This document shows positions 8,590 through 12,005 of a stretch of 12,005 nt of DNA, in pieces. Origin of the DNA: Desulfuromonadales bacterium C00003107. Its GTDB lineage: Bacteria; Desulfobacterota; Desulfuromonadia; Desulfuromonadales; Syntrophotaleaceae. The position numbers and the translations under genes are program-made. How positions within the stretch are numbered: the stretch's first letter is position 1; each line of letters starts with the position of its first letter. The stretch spans positions 1 through 12,005 of the forward strand of contig MAXT01000014.1 of NCBI GenBank assembly GCA_001751225.1, in the 5' to 3' direction. The notes under the pieces were generated by a model. It worked only from the letters and a program-made list of their open reading frames with translations, had not been told where the DNA came from and made no database searches.

Positions 8590-8632
8590 ATTCCATTTCA
8601 AAAAAAATATAATGTAAAGAAACTCGACAGAG

Positions 8633-8657
8633 GTAATGCAACCTACTAATGCATTAC
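8633..8657. repeat. Inverted repeat GTAATGCA / TGCATTAC
   Basis: Perfect 8-bp arms (8633-8640 and 8650-8657) around a 9-nt loop. There is no T-run on either side, so it is not a standard terminator. The core TAATGC/GCATTA recurs singly near 8679 and 8835, which may hint at a protein-binding motif. The role is unknown. Confidence 0.45.
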
Positions 8658-9012
8658 TCTAATGTTCAATAACTGGGTAGCATTAACCTTAGAAAACAAA
8701 CCAACGAAGCCTATCCAGCATTTTTGACCGAACTTGTTTAATATTTTTCAAGCAACACTAGAGGATTGAGTAAACCTAAATTGTTCCAGGTAAAACACTA
8801 GAAATAAGCTGACATGGATAACTATCGAAGTCTGTAATGCTATTTTGGATAAAAAAGGTAATGAAATGAGGAGTTTTGCGCGGGAGGGATGCAAAAGAGC
8901 CCTTATTAAAGGCTTGAACAAGGAGAATCTAAGCAGAGGAATTTATCGCTAGATGCAGACACTGATTGGTTGGAAAAAGAGTGAATGAAAGAGCCTGGAA
9001 GTGAAAAAGAAT

Positions 9013-9040
9013 AAAAAAAAGCCGTGACTTTCGTCACGGC
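9013..9040 (-). terminator. Intrinsic terminator of the tRNA-Pro gene
   Basis: On the minus strand GCCGTGAC-GAAA-GTCACGGC forms a perfect 8-bp GC-rich stem with a GAAA tetraloop (9040-9021), followed at once by eight T (9020-9013). It begins about 10 nt after the tRNA's CCA end and so ends that transcript. Read on the plus strand it has only a short TTTT tail and would be weak. Confidence 0.92.
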
Positions 9041-9048
9041 TTTTGGCG

Positions 9049-9126
<78 letters not shown>

Positions 9127-9143
9127 TCAATCAACGCGAGCGG

Positions 9144-9172
9144 ATTATTGTCCATCCGTAAAAAAATGTCAA
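9144..9172 (-). promoter_or_regulatory. Sigma-70 promoter of tRNA-Pro
   Basis: On the minus strand TTGACA (9172-9167) is a perfect -35, with a 17-nt spacer, then AATAAT (9149-9144) as -10. The -10 ends 17 nt before the tRNA 5' end, predicting a leader of about 10 nt. Confidence 0.88.
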
Positions 9173-9188
9173 GGAGAAATTCTCTTGC

Positions 9189-9216
9189 AACAACCCGTCT
9201 TTTCAAGACACTTGTT
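9189..9216 (-). terminator. Imperfect hairpin after the ACT gene, possible operon end
   Basis: On the minus strand AACAA-GT-GTCTT-GAA-AAGAC-GGG-TTGTT can fold into two stacked 5-bp stems with an internal loop, about 34 nt after the ACT-protein stop and just before the tRNA promoter. No T-run follows, so it is at best a weak terminator or transcript-end stabiliser. Confidence 0.3.
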
Positions 9217-9249
9217 AAGTAAATTCAATTAGTTGCACTATCAATCCAA

Positions 9250-9681
9250 TTACATACTGTAAACCGATTCTGCAGAGAGCACCTTTACACCACCAGCGGT
9301 AAGAGCAGCAATTGCCTGGGTACTATCATTAAACCGGAAAATGATAATGGCATTGTCGCCGCAACGCTCAATAAAGGCATATAGGTATTCGACGGTGATG
9401 AGAGCCGCATCCAGTATCTGCAAAATATGGCCGAGCCCCATGGGTTGATCAGGGACCTGCACCGCGACTACTTCTGTTTTATCGACGGTAAAGCCCTGCC
9501 CAGTTAGTACCTCCTTGGCCAGATCGGTGCGATCGACAATCAAGCGTAAGATGCCGAAATCAGAGGTCTCAGCCAAGGATAGAGCGCGGATATTAACCTC
9601 TGCCTTGCCCAGGGCCAAAGTGGCCTGAGCTAGTCTTCCTGTACGGTTTTCTATGAAAACAGAAATTTGCTGCACTGTCAT
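9250..9681 (-). CDS. Tandem ACT-domain protein
   Basis: A 143-residue protein made of two ACT domains and nothing else. The first spans about residues 3-67, with SVFIENRTGRLAQA as strand 1 and the ligand-loop/helix start. The second spans about 71-143, with QVPDQPMGLGHILQIL in the equivalent place. ACT domains usually bind amino acids and control enzymes or regulators. Stand-alone pairs of this kind are often annotated as amino-acid-binding proteins beside iorAB and phenylacetate-CoA ligase genes in anaerobes, as here. The start at 9681 is supported by AAAGGAG about 7 nt upstream, and the gap to the ligase stop is only 22 nt, so it is the last gene of the operon. A role sensing an aromatic amino acid or modulating the ligase or IOR is an inference; the bound ligand cannot be read from sequence. 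Confidence 0.88.
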   Translation of the reverse strand: MTVQQISVFIENRTGRLAQATLALGKAEVNIRALSLAETSDFGILRLIVDRTDLAKEVLTGQGFTVDKTEVVAVQVPDQPMGLGHILQILDAALITVEYLYAFIERCGDNAIIIFRFNDSTQAIAALTAGGVKVLSAESVYSM

Positions 9682-9703
9682 CTGCCCTCTCCTTTCGCCG
9701 GCT

Positions 9704-11005
9704 CTAGCCTTTGCGCAGGTCGATTACCCGCTTGGCTTTTCCTTCACTACGCGTTATAGACTTTGGTTCAACCAGCCTAACCTTGCAGGTGATATTCAGA
9801 AGACTCTTGATTTCGTGGCGGATTCGATCACTAAGGCCCTGCATGACCCGTACTTCATCAGAAAATATATCTTCGGTTACCTCCACCTGAACCTCAAGAG
9901 AATCCAGATTTTCTTCCCGGTCGACAATTAGCTGATAATGGGGCTCAACCCCTTCAACCTGCATCAGAACACTCTCGATTTGCGACGGAAACACATTAAC
10001 GCCGCGAATGATCAGCATATCATCGCTGCGGCCGCTCATGCGCTGCAGGCGACGATGACTGCGGCCGCAGATGCAGGGTTCGCTGATGAACCGAGTAATG
10101 TCGCGGGTACGGTAACGAATCATGGGGATGCCTTCTTTGGTGATGGTAGTAATCACCAGTTCCCCTTCTTCGCCATCAGCTAATACTGTACCGGTTAACG
10201 GATCAATGATCTCGGCAATAAAATGATCTTCCCAGATATGAAGACCGTTTTGTGCTTCGATACATTCGATGGCCACACCAGGTCCGAGAATCTCCGATAA
10301 TCCATAGATATCGATGGCCTTGATATTAAGTTTCTGCTCGATTTCCTGGCGTATCGATTCACTCCAGGGTTCCGCACCGAGAATGCCGACCTTAAGGGCA
10401 AAGGAGCGAATATCGAGACCATCCTCAGCCGCCGCCTCAGCGAGGTAAAGACTGTAGGAAGGGGTGCAGGTGATAACGGTAGAACCGAAATCCTGCATGA
10501 TCATAATCTGCTTCTTGGTGTTGCCGCCGGACATGGGAATTACTGCAGCGCCAAGTTTTTCAGCTCCGTAATGAGCGCCGAGCCCTCCAGTAAAGAGACC
10601 GTATCCGTATGCATTATGAATGATATCTCCGCGGGCTACACCAGCGGCAGCGAAAGAACGGGCCATCAGTTCAGACCACATATCGATATCACGGCGGGTA
10701 TATCCCACCACTGTTGGCTTTCCAGTCGTGCCTGAAGATGCATGCAGGCGCACAATCTGCTCTAGAGGGACCGCAAACAGACCATAAGGATAGTTGTCTC
10801 GCATGTCCTGCTTGAGGGTGAAAGGCAAACGCTGCAAATCATTCAAGCTTTTTATCTGCTCGGGCTTTACCCCTGCTTTGTCAAAAGATTCCCGATAAAA
10901 GGGAACCCGGGCATAGACCCTTTCCAGGGTATGTTGCAAACGTTTTAACTGCAGCGCGTCCAAAGCTTCGCGAGGCAGTGTTTCAAATTCATCATTCCAG
11001 ATCAT
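9704..11005 (-). CDS. paaK: Phenylacetate-CoA ligase (AMP-forming)
   Basis: A 433-residue cytoplasmic ANL-superfamily enzyme, full length for PaaK. It converts phenylacetate (or another arylacetate) with ATP and CoA to arylacetyl-CoA, AMP and diphosphate. Visible motifs are the P-loop SSGTTGKPT (90-98), YGLSE (234-238), YRTRD (298-302), the PCICGR signature typical of PaaK (310-315), the hinge region [20 protein letters not shown] (325-344) and the C-terminal EGKAKR, whose K423 is the likely adenylation lysine. The start at 11005 has AGGA about 8 nt upstream. It lies 67 nt after iorB and 22 nt before the ACT gene, all on one strand. Next to IorAB it probably recaptures free arylacetate or, run in reverse, would give ATP from arylacetyl-CoA; the direction is inferred. 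Indoleacetate or 4-hydroxyphenylacetate could equally be the substrate. Confidence 0.95.
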   Translation of the reverse strand: MIWNDEFETLPREALDALQLKRLQHTLERVYARVPFYRESFDKAGVKPEQIKSLNDLQRLPFTLKQDMRDNYPYGLFAVPLEQIVRLHASSGTTGKPTVVGYTRRDIDMWSELMARSFAAAGVARGDIIHNAYGYGLFTGGLGAHYGAEKLGAAVIPMSGGNTKKQIMIMQDFGSTVITCTPSYSLYLAEAAAEDGLDIRSFALKVGILGAEPWSESIRQEIEQKLNIKAIDIYGLSEILGPGVAIECIEAQNGLHIWEDHFIAEIIDPLTGTVLADGEEGELVITTITKEGIPMIRYRTRDITRFISEPCICGRSHRRLQRMSGRSDDMLIIRGVNVFPSQIESVLMQVEGVEPHYQLIVDREENLDSLEVQVEVTEDIFSDEVRVMQGLSDRIRHEIKSLLNITCKVRLVEPKSITRSEGKAKRVIDLRKG

Positions 11006-11072
11006 GGCTGTATCCTATTGCACTCGATTATGACCAGACAAACATAGCCAGCACCGAACAATTTGACCAAGG

Positions 11073-11651
11073 TCACAGATTGCGGCCTAAGTTAAAGGCC
11101 TTAAGGTTTTCTTCCAGGTATTTTGCTGGAACCATTTTCCGTAAAGTCTGTTGCCAGTAGCTGTTGTCAACAGAGATGTTTTTCGATAAAGCTCCAAGCA
11201 GTACGATGTTCACGGTTCGCTGATTGCCTGCATCGGTGGCCAATTGCAGACCATCAACAAGGATAGAACCAGGAAAAGCAGCGGCTATTTTTGCAGGGAT
11301 ATCGGCAGGGTAACTCTCCTTGCCAAGGGTTACCGGCGCGGGGAAGACCTGGAGGTTGTTGGTTAGAACGCTGCCACCCTTCCGAACCAACGGTAGGTAA
11401 CGATAGGTCTCAAGCAATTCGAACCCGAGCAGCACATCAGCCTGTCCTTCGGGAATTATGGATGAATACACTTTCTTCCCGTAGCGAATATGGGAAATAA
11501 CACTGCCCCCACGTTGAGACATGCCATGAATTTCATTTTTTTTAACGTCATAACCGGCAAGCATCAGCACTTCTGAAAGAATCTCACTGGCCAGCAGAAT
11601 TCCCTGGCCGCCTACACCGGAAATGAGAATATTAGTCACTTCATTACTCAT
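11073..11651 (-). CDS. iorB: Indolepyruvate:ferredoxin oxidoreductase, beta subunit
   Basis: A 192-residue subunit of the oxygen-sensitive enzyme that decarboxylates indolepyruvate, phenylpyruvate and related aryl 2-oxoacids to aryl-acetyl-CoA, reducing ferredoxin. It carries the gamma-type 2-oxoacid oxidoreductase domain, with ISGVGGQGILLASEIL near the N-terminus (10-25) and the conserved EIHGMSQRGGSV (40-51). I chose the ATG at 11651 (MSNEVTN) over the upstream ATG at 11708. It sits about 6 nt after GGAG, gives the usual family length, and overlaps the iorA stop by 8 nt, implying translational coupling. The longer start would add 19 residues with no family match. It is followed by the ligase gene in the same operon. 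Confidence 0.95.
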   Translation of the reverse strand: MSNEVTNILISGVGGQGILLASEILSEVLMLAGYDVKKNEIHGMSQRGGSVISHIRYGKKVYSSIIPEGQADVLLGFELLETYRYLPLVRKGGSVLTNNLQVFPAPVTLGKESYPADIPAKIAAAFPGSILVDGLQLATDAGNQRTVNIVLLGALSKNISVDNSYWQQTLRKMVPAKYLEENLKAFNLGRNL

Positions 11652-12005
11652 TGATATCTCCAATAGCGTCGACATTACAAACCTGGTTGCAAAGACCACA
11701 GCCAACACAGAACAGACTATTGATGTGGGCTATGCCCTTACCCTCGGCAGTAGTGCGCCATTCAATGGCTGGGCAACCCAGCTTGAGGCAAGCTCGGCAG
11801 CCTGTACAACGATCGATGTCAACAATTACGGCAGGCTTACGCGCTACAGGATCACGTTTAACAAGCATGCACGCCCGTCGGGCAATAACGACAGAGACCT
11901 CAGGGCGCTCCATTTCTTCCTTGAGGACCTGGCGGGTGGCCGCTACCTGGTAAGGGTCGACAATCTTTACGTGTTGAACACCAACCGCTCTGCAGAGTTG
12001 CTCCA
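11644..12005 (-). CDS. iorA: Indolepyruvate:ferredoxin oxidoreductase, alpha subunit (C-terminal part only)
   Basis: Only the last 120 residues or so are in the window; the frame stays open past the right edge. The visible part ends the large TPP-binding subunit. VGVQHVKIVDPYQVAATRQV and RPEVSVVIARRAC belong to the end of the catalytic part. A ferredoxin-like tail then carries two 4Fe-4S motifs, C-x2-C-x2-C-x4-C-P (CTGCRACLKLGCP, 11808-11770) and C-x2-C-x2-C-x3-C (CVGCGLCNQVC, 11709-11677), which pass electrons to ferredoxin. The second motif has N instead of the common P after its last cysteine. The stop TAA (11646-11644) overlaps the iorB start. The TPP site is outside the window and cannot be checked. 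Confidence 0.94.
   Translation of the reverse strand, partial: EQLCRAVGVQHVKIVDPYQVAATRQVLKEEMERPEVSVVIARRACMLVKRDPVARKPAVIVDIDRCTGCRACLKLGCPAIEWRTTAEGKGIAHINSLFCVGCGLCNQVCNVDAIGDINE

Larger units (their letters stand above)
8305..9012. other. AT-rich intergenic region, no convincing gene
   Basis: About 700 bp between the adhesin and the tRNA-Pro terminator, much richer in A/T than the flanking genes. Open frames are short and lack good starts; the best are a 10-codon minus frame at 8543-8511 behind a strong Shine-Dalgarno and a 28-codon plus frame from about 8866. It holds several inverted repeats: 8359-8393 (CTCCA/TGGAG enclosing TCAGA-TTTT-TCTGA), 8577-8589 and 8633-8657. I see no transposase or integrase remnant and no riboswitch I recognise. 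It may be long regulatory upstream DNA of the adhesin or the edge of an acquired segment. Confidence 0.6.

Noticed and set aside
8866..8952. Plus 28-codon frame beginning MRSFAREGCKRALIKG
   Set aside because: Very short with only a modest upstream AAAAAGG; no recognisable family and no partner gene.
11064..11075. Palindrome TGACC-AA-GGTCA at the iorB stop codon
   Set aside because: A short stem inside an operon without a T-run; probably chance, though it could be a minor processing hairpin.

Overview
The window most likely comes from an anaerobic, moderately GC-rich Gram-negative bacterium. The gene content is compatible with Desulfobacterota such as Desulfuromonadales, but this is an inference from gene families, not from a marker gene. 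It holds two unrelated minus-strand blocks separated by an AT-rich gap with a tRNA gene. I found no believable plus-strand gene. The many plus-strand open frames inside positions 1-8250 are shadows of the adhesin's biased Ala/Gly/Val/Thr codons.

Positions 1-8252 (minus) are one uninterrupted reading frame of at least 2750 codons. It runs off the left edge, so the C-terminus is missing. It starts with a signal peptide and a two-partner-secretion (TPS, type Vb) N-terminal domain resembling the leukotoxin LktA family of filamentous adhesins. A very long Gly/Ala/Val/Thr-rich repeat body follows. The middle contains an in-frame tandem repeat with a 1197-bp (399-residue) period. Two units share about 1025 bp that look identical, and a third, diverged unit lies next to them. 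The last 600 or so visible residues are a shorter repeat of about 54-60 residues marked by GGGxAGVGG. No TpsB-type outer-membrane transporter is visible; if there is one, it lies outside the window.

Positions 8253-9012 are AT-rich, without a convincing gene. They hold a candidate promoter and operator-like palindrome for the adhesin and several short inverted repeats. A complete tRNA-Pro(GGG) gene follows on the minus strand (9050-9126), with its own near-consensus sigma-70 promoter (9144-9172) and an intrinsic terminator (9013-9040).

Positions 9250-12005 (minus) form a compact operon, in transcription order iorA (3' end only), iorB, a phenylacetate-CoA ligase gene (paaK-like), and a tandem ACT-domain protein. 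IorAB oxidatively decarboxylates aryl 2-oxoacids from aromatic amino acids to aryl-acetyl-CoA using ferredoxin. The ligase interconverts or salvages arylacetate and its CoA ester, and the ACT protein may sense an amino acid or related ligand. Together they look like an aromatic amino-acid catabolic or reverse biosynthetic unit typical of anaerobes.
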